Shown here: positions 46,816-55,761 of the stretch, piece by piece
How the letters are laid out: each line of letters begins with the position of its first letter
Position numbering within the stretch: the stretch's first letter is position 1
DNA from: Paracoccaceae bacterium
GTDB lineage: Bacteria; Pseudomonadota; Alphaproteobacteria; Rhodobacterales; Rhodobacteraceae
Assembly: GCA_016938875.1 (NCBI GenBank)
Contig: JAFGTV010000029.1
Span: 81,301-145,300 of the forward strand
Length of the DNA: 64,000 nucleotides
Direction of reading: 5' to 3'
Program-made: the position numbers and the translations under genes
The notes under the pieces: model-generated
Database searches by the model: none
What the model was told of the DNA's origin: nothing
Seen by the model: only the letters and a program-made list of their open reading frames with translations

Positions 46816-49631
46816 CAGCCTTGTGCCCTTTCGGCGCCCTGCTCGATCGCGGCGCGCAGTTTCTTTTCCAGGCCCTCCTGGCGCGCGCGGGCGTGCAGTT
46901 TCAGCCCGAACATGTCCTTGACGTAAAAGTTGTCGACCACCTGCGCGCCATAGGTCGCGATCACCGCCGAGGCGATGTAGATGTTGTTTTCAGCCAGCAC
47001 CCGCGTCAGGTCATAGAGCAGGCCGGGACGGTCACGGGTGTCCACCTCGATGATCGTGTAGATCTCGGACCCCTCGTTGTCGAAGCTGATCGAGGTGGGG
47101 AAGCGAAAGCCGCGCTCGCGCTTTTTCAGCTTGTCGCGATCGGCCAGTTTCTCGCGCGGGCGAACCTCGCCCATCAGGGTCTTGTCGATCATCTGGCGCA
47201 GGCGCGGCAGGCGGGCGGATTCATAGGGGGTGCCTTCGGCATCCTGGATCCAGAAGACAGCGGTCGCATAGCCATCCTTGGTGGTATAGGTGCGCGCGTC
47301 CACCACGTTCGCCCCGACCAGCGCCAGCGCGCCGGCCAACCGCGAAAAGATGCCCGGATGATCGGCCAGCGCGAAACAGGCGCGCGTGGCGTCGTGATCG
47401 GCGTCCTCGGCCAGGTCGATGCGGATCTCGTCGTCGCGAAGGTCGCGCAACAGCTCGGCGAACACTGCGTGGGACGAGGTCGGCAACCCCTGCCAATAGG
47501 GGCCATAGTGGCGCCCGATTTCGCGGCGCAGGTCGGCCTTGTCCCAGTCCGCCAGGGTCTCGCGCAGCGCGCGCTTGGCCTCGGCCTCGCGCTTTTCGGT
47601 GTTGATCGCCTCCAGCCCGGTTTCCAGCGCGGTCGCCGTCTCGCGGAACAGGCTGCGCAGCAGCTGGGCCTTCCAGTTGTTCCAGGTGCCCGGACCCACG
47701 CCGATGATGTCGCACACGGTCATCACGGTCAGCAGGTCCAGCCGCTTGCGGGTTTTCACCGCCTTGGCGAAATCGCGCACCGTGCGCGGGTCCGACAGGT
47801 TGCGTTTCTGCGCCATGTCCGACATCAGCAGGTGATAGCGCACCAGCCATTCCACCGTCTCGCAATCCTCGGGTTTCAGGCCCAGGCGCGGGGCCACCTT
47901 GCGCGCGATCTGCGCCCCCAGGACCGAGTGGTCCTCGGGCCGGCCCTTGCCGATGTCATGCAGCAGGAGGGCCACGTAAAGAACCTTGCGGTTCACCCCG
48001 TCCTTCAGGATGCGGCTGGCGATCGGCAATTCCTCGATCATCTCGCCGCGCTCGATCCGCGCCAGGGTCGAGATGCACTGGATCGTGTGCTCGTCCACCG
48101 TGAAGTGGTGGTAGACGTTGAACTGCATCATCGCCACGATCGGCTCGAATTCCGGGATAAAGGCGCCCAGCACCCCCAGCTCGTTCATCCGCCGCAGGGC
48201 GCGTTCGGGGTTGCCGTGTTTCAGCAGCAAATCCAGGAAAATGCGCCGCGCCTCGGGGTCGTTGCGCATCCCGTCGTCGATCAGGTTCAGGTTGCCCGCG
48301 ATCAGGCGCATTGCCTCGGGGTGGAGCAGCGTGCCGGTGCGCAACGCCTCTCCGAAGATGCGCAAGAGGTTCAGCTTGTCCGACAAAAAGGCCTGCGGGT
48401 CGGCCACGTTCATGCGGTTTTGCACGATCTCATAGCCCTCGCGGGCCTTGCGCTTGCGCCGGAACAGGCCCAGCAGCATCGGCTCTTTCTTGACGTGGGC
48501 GGCCTCCAGCCCGGTCAGAAAGATGCGCGTCAGGTCGCCCACGGTGGTGGCGTGGCGGAAATAGTCCTGCATGAAATGTTCGACCGCGCGCCGCCCGCCA
48601 TGATCGTCATAGCCCATGGCCGCGGCCACCTCGACCTGCATGTCAAAGGTCAGCTGGTCCATCGCCCGGTTGGCGATCAGGTGCAGGTGGCACCGCACGG
48701 CCAGCAGGAACTGCTCGGCCTTGCGAAAGGCCTGGTATTCCTCTTCGGTGAACAGGCCCAGCGGGACCAGTTGCGCGGCGCGGTCCACCCGGTGAACGTA
48801 TTTCGCGATCCAGTAAAGCGATTGCAGATCGCGCAGCCCGCCCTTGCCCTCCTTGACGTTGGGTTCCAGCACATAGCGCTGGCCGCCCTGCTTGCGGTGG
48901 CGTTCGGATCGTTCGGCCAGCTTTGCCTCGATGAACTCGGCTTCGGTGCCCTCGAACAGCTCGCCCCATAGCGCATCGTTCAGCTCTGCCTCCAGCGGGG
49001 CATGCCCCCCCAGAAAGCGGTTTTCCAAAAGGGCGGTGCGGATCGTGTAATCCTCGCGCCCCAGGCGGACGCAATCCTTTACCGTGCGGCTGGCATGGCC
49101 AACCTTCAGCCGCAGATCCCACAGCATGTAGAGCATCGATTCGATGACGCTCTCGGCCCAGGGGGTGATCTTGTAGGGCGTCAGGAACAGCAGATCGACA
49201 TCGGAAAACGGCGCCATCTCTCCCCGGCCATAACCGCCCACCGCAAAGACCGCGATCCGTTCGCCCTGTGTCGGCGTGGGCAGCGGGTGCAGGTGGCGCA
49301 CGGACACCTCTAGCGTGGACAGCACCAGGCAATCGGTCAGCCAGGTATAGGCGCGCACGGCCGGACCCGCGTCAAAGGGCCGGGCGGCAACGGCTGCGGC
49401 GATCACCGCACGCCCATGGGTGTTTGCCGCCGCCAGATGGCGCACAACCCCGTCGCGCAAGGCACGCGGATCGGGGGCCGTTGCGACCAGCCGCGCCAAT
49501 TCCGCGTCGAACGCGGGCTTGTCGAAAATGTCAGACGCCGGACAGATCAATGCGTCCGGCGTCGGGTCTTTGGGATCTGTGGGGGCGGGCCTAGAGGCCT
49601 GCGCCGCCAAAACTTCTGGGGGCGGGGTCAA
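46815..49631 (-). CDS. glnD: Bifunctional uridylyltransferase / uridylyl-removing enzyme GlnD
   Basis: A protein of up to 938 residues that uridylylates and deuridylylates PII according to glutamine level. The nucleotidyltransferase site is GGYGRGEMAPFSDVDLLFL (residues ~132-150); the HD hydrolase has LLHDIGKGRPEDHS (~540); two ACT domains lie at the C terminus. The outermost start is a TTG at 49631, overlapping the preceding gene by about 40 bp. No ATG exists until well into the protein, so the real start may be another TTG (such as 49610). Confidence 0.93.
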   Translation of the reverse strand: MTPPPEVLAAQASRPAPTDPKDPTPDALICPASDIFDKPAFDAELARLVATAPDPRALRDGVVRHLAAANTHGRAVIAAAVAARPFDAGPAVRAYTWLTDCLVLSTLEVSVRHLHPLPTPTQGERIAVFAVGGYGRGEMAPFSDVDLLFLTPYKITPWAESVIESMLYMLWDLRLKVGHASRTVKDCVRLGREDYTIRTALLENRFLGGHAPLEAELNDALWGELFEGTEAEFIEAKLAERSERHRKQGGQRYVLEPNVKEGKGGLRDLQSLYWIAKYVHRVDRAAQLVPLGLFTEEEYQAFRKAEQFLLAVRCHLHLIANRAMDQLTFDMQVEVAAAMGYDDHGGRRAVEHFMQDYFRHATTVGDLTRIFLTGLEAAHVKKEPMLLGLFRRKRKAREGYEIVQNRMNVADPQAFLSDKLNLLRIFGEALRTGTLLHPEAMRLIAGNLNLIDDGMRNDPEARRIFLDLLLKHGNPERALRRMNELGVLGAFIPEFEPIVAMMQFNVYHHFTVDEHTIQCISTLARIERGEMIEELPIASRILKDGVNRKVLYVALLLHDIGKGRPEDHSVLGAQIARKVAPRLGLKPEDCETVEWLVRYHLLMSDMAQKRNLSDPRTVRDFAKAVKTRKRLDLLTVMTVCDIIGVGPGTWNNWKAQLLRSLFRETATALETGLEAINTEKREAEAKRALRETLADWDKADLRREIGRHYGPYWQGLPTSSHAVFAELLRDLRDDEIRIDLAEDADHDATRACFALADHPGIFSRLAGALALVGANVVDARTYTTKDGYATAVFWIQDAEGTPYESARLPRLRQMIDKTLMGEVRPREKLADRDKLKKRERGFRFPTSISFDNEGSEIYTIIEVDTRDRPGLLYDLTRVLAENNIYIASAVIATYGAQVVDNFYVKDMFGLKLHARARQEGLEKKLRAAIEQGAERAQG

Positions 49632-50757
49632 TCACGAATACCTGGTTGTTGCGAATCTCGGCCACGGCCAAAGCGCGCTGGTTGGTGCCATCGGGGCGCA
49701 GGCGGAACACGCCGTTCACCCCGGCAAAGCCCGAGCCCTGGGTCAGCGCGCCCACGGTCAGCGCATCCGACTGGCCCTGGCCAGCCAGCGCGCCGATCGC
49801 CGCGATCCCGTCATAGGCCAGCCCCGCGGCGGGGTGTGCAGGTTCGCCATACGCGGCGCTGTAGCGGGCCTCGAAACGGGCGGTCAGACCGGGATCGGGC
49901 AGCGCGAACCATCCTCCCTGAAGTCCGGGCAGCGCCAGGGTCTGGGGCGGGATGTCCCAGCGGGTCAGCCCGATGAACTTGATCTGTTCGGGGTCAACCC
50001 GGTTCTCGGGCAAAAGCTGCGCCAGAAGCGGCAGCGCGCCGGCGGTATTGGCGGTGAAAAAGATCGACTGTGCGCCAGAGTTGCGCGCCTTGCCGGCGAT
50101 CTCGCTGATCGCCTGCACAACGCCGTTTTGCGACAGCTCGTAGGTGGCGGTCGCCACGACGCTGCCGCCACTGCGGGCCACCGCGCTTTCGATGGCAGAG
50201 CGGCCGACCTGCCCGGCCAAGTCGGGGTCATGCACGATCATCACGTCGCGCCGCCCCTGGGCGATGGCATAGCTGGCCAGCCGGTCGGCGGTATTCTCGA
50301 ACGTGGCACCCAGAACGAAGACATTGCCGCCGGCGATCTGGGCGTTGTTGGAAAAGCTCAGGACATTGATCCCGCGCGAGGCGACCGCCAGACCCGCGGC
50401 ATTGGCGGCCTGGGCATAGAACGGACCAAGGATGATCTTGGCGCCCTCGCCGGCGGCCTGTTTTGCCACCGCGGCGGCCTGTTCGGGATTGCCGGCGGTG
50501 TTGTAGACGCGCAGATCGATCACGACCCCCTGCAGATCGGCCATCGCCAGGCGGGCGGCATTTTCCAGGTTGCGCGCAATCACGGCATCGCCCGCCTCGC
50601 CCGAGCCGCCGGGAACCAGCAGCGCGACGGGCACCGGTGCGCGGGTGTTTATGCTGGGGCCGCGCCCCAGCCCTCCTGTCTGGCAGGCCGCCAGCAAGGC
50701 CAGCGCGGCCAGCGCCAGGCCCAGCTGCTTGCGGGGCGCGCGGAAAACGGCGATCAT
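49591..50757 (-). CDS. LpoA-like penicillin-binding protein activator (lipoprotein)
   Basis: A 388-residue lipoprotein: MIAVFRAPRKQLGLALAALA then LLAAC lipobox with Cys25. The rest is a type I periplasmic-binding fold (VALLVPGGSGEAGDAVIARNLENAARLAM; IILGPFYAQAANAAG) as in LpoA C-terminal domains and Leu/Ile/Val-binding proteins. Relatives activate PBP1A in gammaproteobacteria; in this group the role is by similarity only. It is divergent from rsmI, as lpoA commonly is. ATG 50757 is set by the signal sequence. Confidence 0.87.
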   Translation of the reverse strand: MIAVFRAPRKQLGLALAALALLAACQTGGLGRGPSINTRAPVPVALLVPGGSGEAGDAVIARNLENAARLAMADLQGVVIDLRVYNTAGNPEQAAAVAKQAAGEGAKIILGPFYAQAANAAGLAVASRGINVLSFSNNAQIAGGNVFVLGATFENTADRLASYAIAQGRRDVMIVHDPDLAGQVGRSAIESAVARSGGSVVATATYELSQNGVVQAISEIAGKARNSGAQSIFFTANTAGALPLLAQLLPENRVDPEQIKFIGLTRWDIPPQTLALPGLQGGWFALPDPGLTARFEARYSAAYGEPAHPAAGLAYDGIAAIGALAGQGQSDALTVGALTQGSGFAGVNGVFRLRPDGTNQRALAVAEIRNNQVFVIDPAPRSFGGAGL

Positions 50758-50852
50758 GGCACACTCCTTCGCATCGGACGGGCAGGTCTTCGGCGCGAGA
50801 CTATGCGGATCGGCCCGCCAAGTAAACGTCAGACATCCCCCCGAGGCCCCCG

Positions 50853-51713
50853 TTGGAAATTGACCGCTCACCGCTTGCCCCCGGCATCTATTTCGTTGCC
50901 ACGCCGATTGGCGCGGCGCGCGATATCACCCTCAGGGGGCTGGATATCCTGGCCATGGCCGACGTGATCGCGGCCGAGGATACGCGCACGGCCCGCCACC
51001 TGATGCAGATCCACGGCATCGCCTTGGGCGAGCGCGCGCTGATCGCCTATCACGATCATAGCGCGCCTGCGGTGCGCGCGCGTCTGGTGGGGATGGCGGC
51101 GGATGGGCAGTCCATTGCCTGCGTCAGCGAGGCGGGTACGCCGATGGTCGCCGACCCGGGCTATCCACTGGCGCGCGACGCGATCGCGGCAGGGGTGCCG
51201 GTCCATGCCGCCCCGGGGCCTTCGGCGTTGCTGGCCGCGCTCAGCGTGTCAGGGTTGCCCAGCGACCGGGTGCTGTTCGCCGGATTCGCACCGCCACAGG
51301 CGGGCGCAAGGGCGCGTATGCTAAAGGACCTGGCAGGGCTGAAGGCAACGCTGGTTTTTTATGAATCGCCCAGACGCGTTAGACGTTTCTTAGGGGAATT
51401 GGCCCAACATCTGGGACAAGAGCGCGAGGCGGCGGTGTGCCGGGAACTGACCAAACGCTTTGAGGAAGTGTCGCGCGGCACACTGGGTGCACTGGCACAG
51501 GAATTTGCCACGCGCGAGGTCAAGGGCGAGATCGTCGTGCTGGTCGGGCGCGGCGGTGATCAGCAGGCCGCCGCGGCGGATGTCGAGACGGCGCTGAGGA
51601 ACGCGTTGGATCGCGTTTCGCTCAAGGATGCGGTGGCAGAGGTGTCTGCGGCCCTGAACCTGCCGCGCCGCCAGGTTTACCAGGTGGCGCTGAAGCTGGA
51701 GGAAAAGCAATGA
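50853..51713 (+). CDS. rsmI: 16S rRNA 2'-O-ribose C1402 methyltransferase RsmI
   Basis: A 286-residue SAM-dependent methyltransferase (YFVATPIGAARDITLRGLDIL; AEDTRTARHLM; SEAGTPMVADPGYPLARDA; FYESPRRV). It methylates C1402 in the decoding site. TTG start at 50853 with a GAGG-like site; no in-frame ATG exists before the conserved start. The stop overlaps yraN (ATGA). Confidence 0.95.
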   Translation: MEIDRSPLAPGIYFVATPIGAARDITLRGLDILAMADVIAAEDTRTARHLMQIHGIALGERALIAYHDHSAPAVRARLVGMAADGQSIACVSEAGTPMVADPGYPLARDAIAAGVPVHAAPGPSALLAALSVSGLPSDRVLFAGFAPPQAGARARMLKDLAGLKATLVFYESPRRVRRFLGELAQHLGQEREAAVCRELTKRFEEVSRGTLGALAQEFATREVKGEIVVLVGRGGDQQAAAADVETALRNALDRVSLKDAVAEVSAALNLPRRQVYQVALKLEEKQ

Positions 51714-52063
51714 GTGGGACGGTTTCCTATCATGCCGGTGTGGCGGCCGAGGACTGTGTCGCGCGCGGCTATGAACGGCGGGGATTGCCGATCGCCGCCC
51801 GGCGCTGGCGCGGGCGCAGCGGCGAGATCGACCTGATCGCGCGCGACGGCGATGGCCTGGTCTTTGTCGAGGTCAAGAAGAGCCGCAGCTTTGCCCGCGC
51901 GGCAGAGCGGGTAAGCCGGCGCCAGATGGACCGGGTGATGAGGGCCGCGCTGGAATTTCTGGCGGGTGAGCCGCGCGGCCAGTTGACCGATATCCGGTTC
52001 GACGTCGCGCTGGTCAATGGCATGGGCGAGGTCGATATCCTGGAAAACGCCTTTTGCGCCTGA
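51710..52063 (+). CDS. yraN: YraN/UPF0102 family protein
   Basis: A 117-residue protein with an endonuclease-like fold. AAEDCVARGYERRG, RRWRGRSGEIDLIARDGDGLVFVEVK holds the Glu/Asp-Lys residues of the restriction-endonuclease fold. The family follows rsmI in many genomes; its function remains unclear. A DNA repair or recombination role has been suggested from the fold. Confidence 0.9.
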   Translation: MSGTVSYHAGVAAEDCVARGYERRGLPIAARRWRGRSGEIDLIARDGDGLVFVEVKKSRSFARAAERVSRRQMDRVMRAALEFLAGEPRGQLTDIRFDVALVNGMGEVDILENAFCA

Positions 52064-52122
52064 GCATGCCGTTGCAATGCCCCTCCGCCTCGGCCATGTA
52101 GAGCCCGAAAAGGGAGTTTGCC

Positions 52123-53064
52123 ATGGCGCTCGACGTAGCTATCCAGATGGACCCGATCGGGGCCGTTGACATCAATGCCGACAGCACGTTCCGGATTGCC
52201 GAAGAGGCCCAGGCGCGTGGGCATCGGTTGTTCTATTACACGCCGGACCGGCTTTATTGGAACGACGGGCGGGTGATGGCGCGCGGTTGGCCGCTGGACG
52301 TGCGCCGGGTTGTGGGGGATCACTACACCCTCGGTGAAGAGGTCGATGTCGATCTGGGCACGTTCGATGTGGTGTGGCTGCGCCAGGATCCGCCGTTCGA
52401 CATGGGTTATATCACCACCACCCATTTGCTGGAGCATCTGAGCCCCGGCACGCTGGTGGTCAACGATCCCTTCTGGGTGCGCAATTTTCCTGAAAAGCTG
52501 CTGGTGCTGAAGTTCCCGGATCTGATCCCGCCGACGATCATCGCCCGCGACCTGGCGACCTTGCGCGCCTTCAAGCAGGACCATGGCGATATCATCCTCA
52601 AGCCGCTTTATGGCAATGGCGGGGCCGGGGTGTTCCGGTTGGGTCATGCCGACCGAAACCTCGCCTCGCTGCACGAACTGTTCACCGGGATGAGTCGCGA
52701 GCCGCTGATCGCGCAAAAGTTCCTGCCCGCGGTCGAGCGGGGCGACAAGCGGGTGATCCTGGTGGATGGCGAACCGGTGGGCGCGATCAACCGGGTGCCT
52801 GCCGCAGGCGAGACGCGGTCGAACATGCATGTCGGTGGGCGGGCCGAGCGTGCGGCCTTGACGGCGCGCGATCTGGAAATCTGCGCGGCCATCGGGCCGA
52901 CATTGCGCGACCATGGTCAGATGTTCGTCGGCATCGACGTGATCGGCGATTACCTGACCGAGATCAACGTGACCTCGCCCACCGGCATTCAGGAGTTGGA
53001 GCGGTTCGACAGCACCAACATCGCCGCCGGGATCTGGCAGGCGATCGAGGCAAAGCGGGTCTGA
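52123..53064 (+). CDS. gshB: Glutathione synthetase
   Basis: A 313-residue ATP-grasp enzyme joining gamma-glutamylcysteine and glycine. It has the start [28 protein letters not shown] in parts, [20 protein letters not shown], the ATP-grasp lid [13 protein letters not shown], and the C-terminal [11 protein letters not shown]. It lies 60 bp after yraN. Confidence 0.97.
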   Translation: MALDVAIQMDPIGAVDINADSTFRIAEEAQARGHRLFYYTPDRLYWNDGRVMARGWPLDVRRVVGDHYTLGEEVDVDLGTFDVVWLRQDPPFDMGYITTTHLLEHLSPGTLVVNDPFWVRNFPEKLLVLKFPDLIPPTIIARDLATLRAFKQDHGDIILKPLYGNGGAGVFRLGHADRNLASLHELFTGMSREPLIAQKFLPAVERGDKRVILVDGEPVGAINRVPAAGETRSNMHVGGRAERAALTARDLEICAAIGPTLRDHGQMFVGIDVIGDYLTEINVTSPTGIQELERFDSTNIAAGIWQAIEAKRV

Positions 53065-53118
53065 GGCATCGGCCCGGCGCGCCGCCAGGCGCCGATGGCC
53101 AGATCCCGCCACCCCCGG

Positions 53119-54630
53119 CTACCGCTCGCGCACCGACAGGCGAAAGCTGACGGCCTCGGCCACGTGGGGGCGGGCGACGACATCGGCGCCATCCAGGTCG
53201 GCGATGGTGCGCGCCACCCGCAGCACCCGGTGATAGCCCCGCGCGGACAGTCCGAACCGCTCGGCCACTTGGCTGAGCAACGCGCGCCCGTCGGCATCGG
53301 GGGTGGCGATCTCTTCCAGCAGCGCGCCCTCTGCCTCGGCATTTACCCGCACCCGGTCGTGTCCGGCAAAGCGGTCGCTTTGTCGGTTGCGCGCGGTGGC
53401 GACACGGGCGGCGACAACGGCGGATCGTTCGCCCGTCGCGGGCAGATCGAGGTCGGCATAGGCGACCGGGGGCACCTCGATGCGCAGATCGAACCGATCC
53501 ATCAGCGGCCCCGAAATGCGGCCCAGGTAATCCTCTCCGCATTGCGGCACGCGGGCGCAGGCGCGGGCGGGATCCGCGAGATACCCGCATTTGCAGGGGT
53601 TTGCCGCGGCCACCAGCAGGAACCGGCAGGGATAGCGCATATGAGCATTGGCGCGGGCGACCACGATCTCGCCGGACTCGATCGGTTGGCGCAGGGTTTC
53701 CAGAACGGCGCGGGGAAACTCGGGGAATTCATCCATGAACAAAACGCCGTTATGGGCCAGGCTGACCTCGCCCGGCTTGGCCCCGCGCCCCCCGCCGACG
53801 ATCGCGGCCATCGAGGCGGTGTGGTGCGGTTCGCGAAACGGGCGCAGCCGCGAGATGCCGCCCTCGTCCAACAGCCCGGCCAGCGAGTGGACCATCGAGG
53901 TTTCCAGCGCCTCGACCGGCGACAGCGGCGGCAGGATGCCGGGCATGCGGGCGGCCAGCATCGACTTGCCCGATCCCGGCGCGCCGACCATCAGCATGTG
54001 GTGGCGCCCCGCGGCGGCGATTTCCAGCGCACGCTTGGCGCGTTCCTGACCCTTGACGTCCGCCAGGTCGCGCAGATCGGCGCCCCCGCTGACCTCGCCC
54101 GGCTCGGCGGGGGCAAGCGGGGCCTGGCCGGTGAAATGGCGCACCACCGCGCCCAGGTCGGGGGCGGCCAGCACCTGGGTGCCGCCGACCCAGGCGGCCT
54201 CGGCCCCCGAGGCGCGGGGGCACAGCAGCGCCCGGTCCGCCTCGGCGGCAGCCATCGCGGCGGGCAATGCGCCCAGCACCGGGATCAGCCGGCCATCCAG
54301 TGACAATTCGCCCAGCGCGACCGTGCCCTCGGCGGCGTCGCGGGGCACCACGTCCAGCGCGGCCAACAGCGCCAGCGCGATCGGCAGGTCGAAATGCGAC
54401 CCTTCCTTGGGCAGGTCGGCGGGGGACAGGTTCACCGTGATCCGTTTCGAGGGCAACGCGACCCCCATCGCCACCAGCGCCGCACGCAGCCGGTCACGCG
54501 CCTCGCTGACGGCCTTGTCGGGCAGGCCGACGATGGAAAAGGCCGGCAGGCCGGGGGCAACCGCGCACTGGACCTCGACGATCCGCGCCTCAATGCCCTC
54601 GAAGGCGACCGTGTAGGCGCGCGCCACCAT
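53119..54630 (-). CDS. comM: YifB/ComM-family AAA+ ATPase
   Basis: A 503-residue protein: an N-terminal Lon-protease-like fold (VEVQCAVAPGLPAFSIVGLPDKAVSEAR), AAA+ domain with Walker A MVGAPGSGKSM and Walker B VLFMDEFPEF, and a C-terminal Mg-chelatase-like part. ComM is a helicase that aids branch migration during natural transformation; relatives occur in non-competent species too. ATG 54630 is preferred. Its upstream region contains three GGTAA words in a 10-bp rhythm. Confidence 0.93.
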   Translation of the reverse strand: MVARAYTVAFEGIEARIVEVQCAVAPGLPAFSIVGLPDKAVSEARDRLRAALVAMGVALPSKRITVNLSPADLPKEGSHFDLPIALALLAALDVVPRDAAEGTVALGELSLDGRLIPVLGALPAAMAAAEADRALLCPRASGAEAAWVGGTQVLAAPDLGAVVRHFTGQAPLAPAEPGEVSGGADLRDLADVKGQERAKRALEIAAAGRHHMLMVGAPGSGKSMLAARMPGILPPLSPVEALETSMVHSLAGLLDEGGISRLRPFREPHHTASMAAIVGGGRGAKPGEVSLAHNGVLFMDEFPEFPRAVLETLRQPIESGEIVVARANAHMRYPCRFLLVAAANPCKCGYLADPARACARVPQCGEDYLGRISGPLMDRFDLRIEVPPVAYADLDLPATGERSAVVAARVATARNRQSDRFAGHDRVRVNAEAEGALLEEIATPDADGRALLSQVAERFGLSARGYHRVLRVARTIADLDGADVVARPHVAEAVSFRLSVRER

Positions 54631-54685
54631 GTTTCTGTCCCGTGCAACCCAGTGCCCCACGGCTACGCCCTCTTGGTTACCGAAA

Positions 54686-54710
54686 GGTAAACGTCGGTAA
54701 GTAAAGGTAA
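54686..54710. repeat. Three GGTAA repeats with 10-bp period upstream of comM
   Basis: GGTAA starts at 54686, 54696 and 54706. The first and third are inside a longer direct repeat, AAAGGTAAACG (54683-54693 and 54703-54713). The 10-bp period places them on one face of the helix, as expected for tandem protein-binding half sites. Binder unknown. Confidence 0.5.
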
Positions 54711-54801
54711 ACGCGGGCGGGCCTCTGTCCGGCTATCGCCAGGTTGTGCAGGGGTGCACACATCCAGTGCGGGAAAACCCTGCCGTTCTCTCGGGAATGT
54801 G

Positions 54802-54830
54802 TGATCCGGTCGCGCCTTTGACGCGTATCA
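54802..54830 (+). promoter_or_regulatory. RpoE-type promoter of rpoH
   Basis: TGATCC (54802-54807), 18 bp, then TATCA (54826-54830), about 50 bp upstream of the rpoH ATG. TGATCC is the -35 element used by RpoE (with ChrR) in Rhodobacter, where rpoHII is a known RpoE target in the singlet-oxygen response. Confidence 0.65.
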
Positions 54831-54882
54831 TAACCGAAGACGCAACAGTCGTGAACGACACAGCCAGAACCGGGGGGTTACG

Positions 54883-55761
54883 ATGGCATATGATGGATAC
54901 GGCTCCAGCTCGCTCTCGCGTCGCGCGATGAAGGCAGAGCTGTTGGATGCGGAAACCGAGCTGCGCCTGGCCTATGCCTGGCGCGATGAGCGTGACGAAG
55001 AGGCCCTGCACCGCCTGATCACCGCCTACATGCGGCTGGCGATCTCCATGGCGGCCAAGTTCAAGCGCTACGGCGCGCCGATGAATGACCTGATCCAAGA
55101 GGCGAGCCTGGGCCTGATGAAGGCCGCCGACAAGTTCGACCCCGATCGCGGCGTGCGGTTTTCGACCTATGCCGTGTGGTGGATCAAGGCCAGCATCCAG
55201 GATCACGTGATGCGCAACTGGTCGATGGTTCGCACCGGGTCCACCTCTAGCCAGAAGTCGCTGTTCTTCAACATGCGCCGGGTTCAGGCCCGGCTGGAGC
55301 GCGAGGCCGGCGCGCGGGGCGAGGTTCTGGACCGACACCAACTGCGCCAGCAGATCGCCACCGAGGTCGGCGTTCCGTTGCATGATGTCGAGATGATGGA
55401 GGGGCGCCTGTCCGGGTCCGACTTTTCGCTGAACGCCACCCAGTCCACCGATGAGGATGGCCGCGCCTGGATCGACACGATCGAGGATGACAGCGCCCAG
55501 GCCGCCGAGGTCGTTGAAGAGGGGCGTGACCGCGCCCAGCTGCGCGATTGGCTGGCCACCGCCCTGTTGCAGTTGAACGAGCGCGAACGCTTTATCGTGC
55601 GCGAACGCAAGCTGCGCGAAGAGCCGCGCACGCTGGAAAGCCTGGGCGATGAACTGGGCCTGTCCAAGGAACGTGTGCGCCAGCTGGAGGCCGCTGCCTT
55701 TGGCAAGATGCGCAAAAGCCTTGAAGCGATGTCGCCCGAGGTGCATCACTTCCTCGCGTGA
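54883..55761 (+). CDS. rpoH: RNA polymerase sigma factor RpoH (RpoHII-like)
   Basis: A 292-residue sigma-32-class factor. Region 2 has LITAYMRLAISMAAKFKRYGAPMNDLIQEASLGLMKAADKFDPDRGVRFSTYAVWWIKASIQ (in parts); the RpoH box is SQKSLFFNMRR (~125-135); region 4 ends LGLSKERVRQLEAAAFGKMR. The short N terminus (MAYDGYGSSSLSRRAMKAELL) fits the RpoHII type rather than RpoHI. An RpoE-like promoter stands upstream, consistent with a role in photooxidative/oxidative stress. The stop overlaps the GTG of the next gene. Confidence 0.92.
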   Translation: MAYDGYGSSSLSRRAMKAELLDAETELRLAYAWRDERDEEALHRLITAYMRLAISMAAKFKRYGAPMNDLIQEASLGLMKAADKFDPDRGVRFSTYAVWWIKASIQDHVMRNWSMVRTGSTSSQKSLFFNMRRVQARLEREAGARGEVLDRHQLRQQIATEVGVPLHDVEMMEGRLSGSDFSLNATQSTDEDGRAWIDTIEDDSAQAAEVVEEGRDRAQLRDWLATALLQLNERERFIVRERKLREEPRTLESLGDELGLSKERVRQLEAAAFGKMRKSLEAMSPEVHHFLA

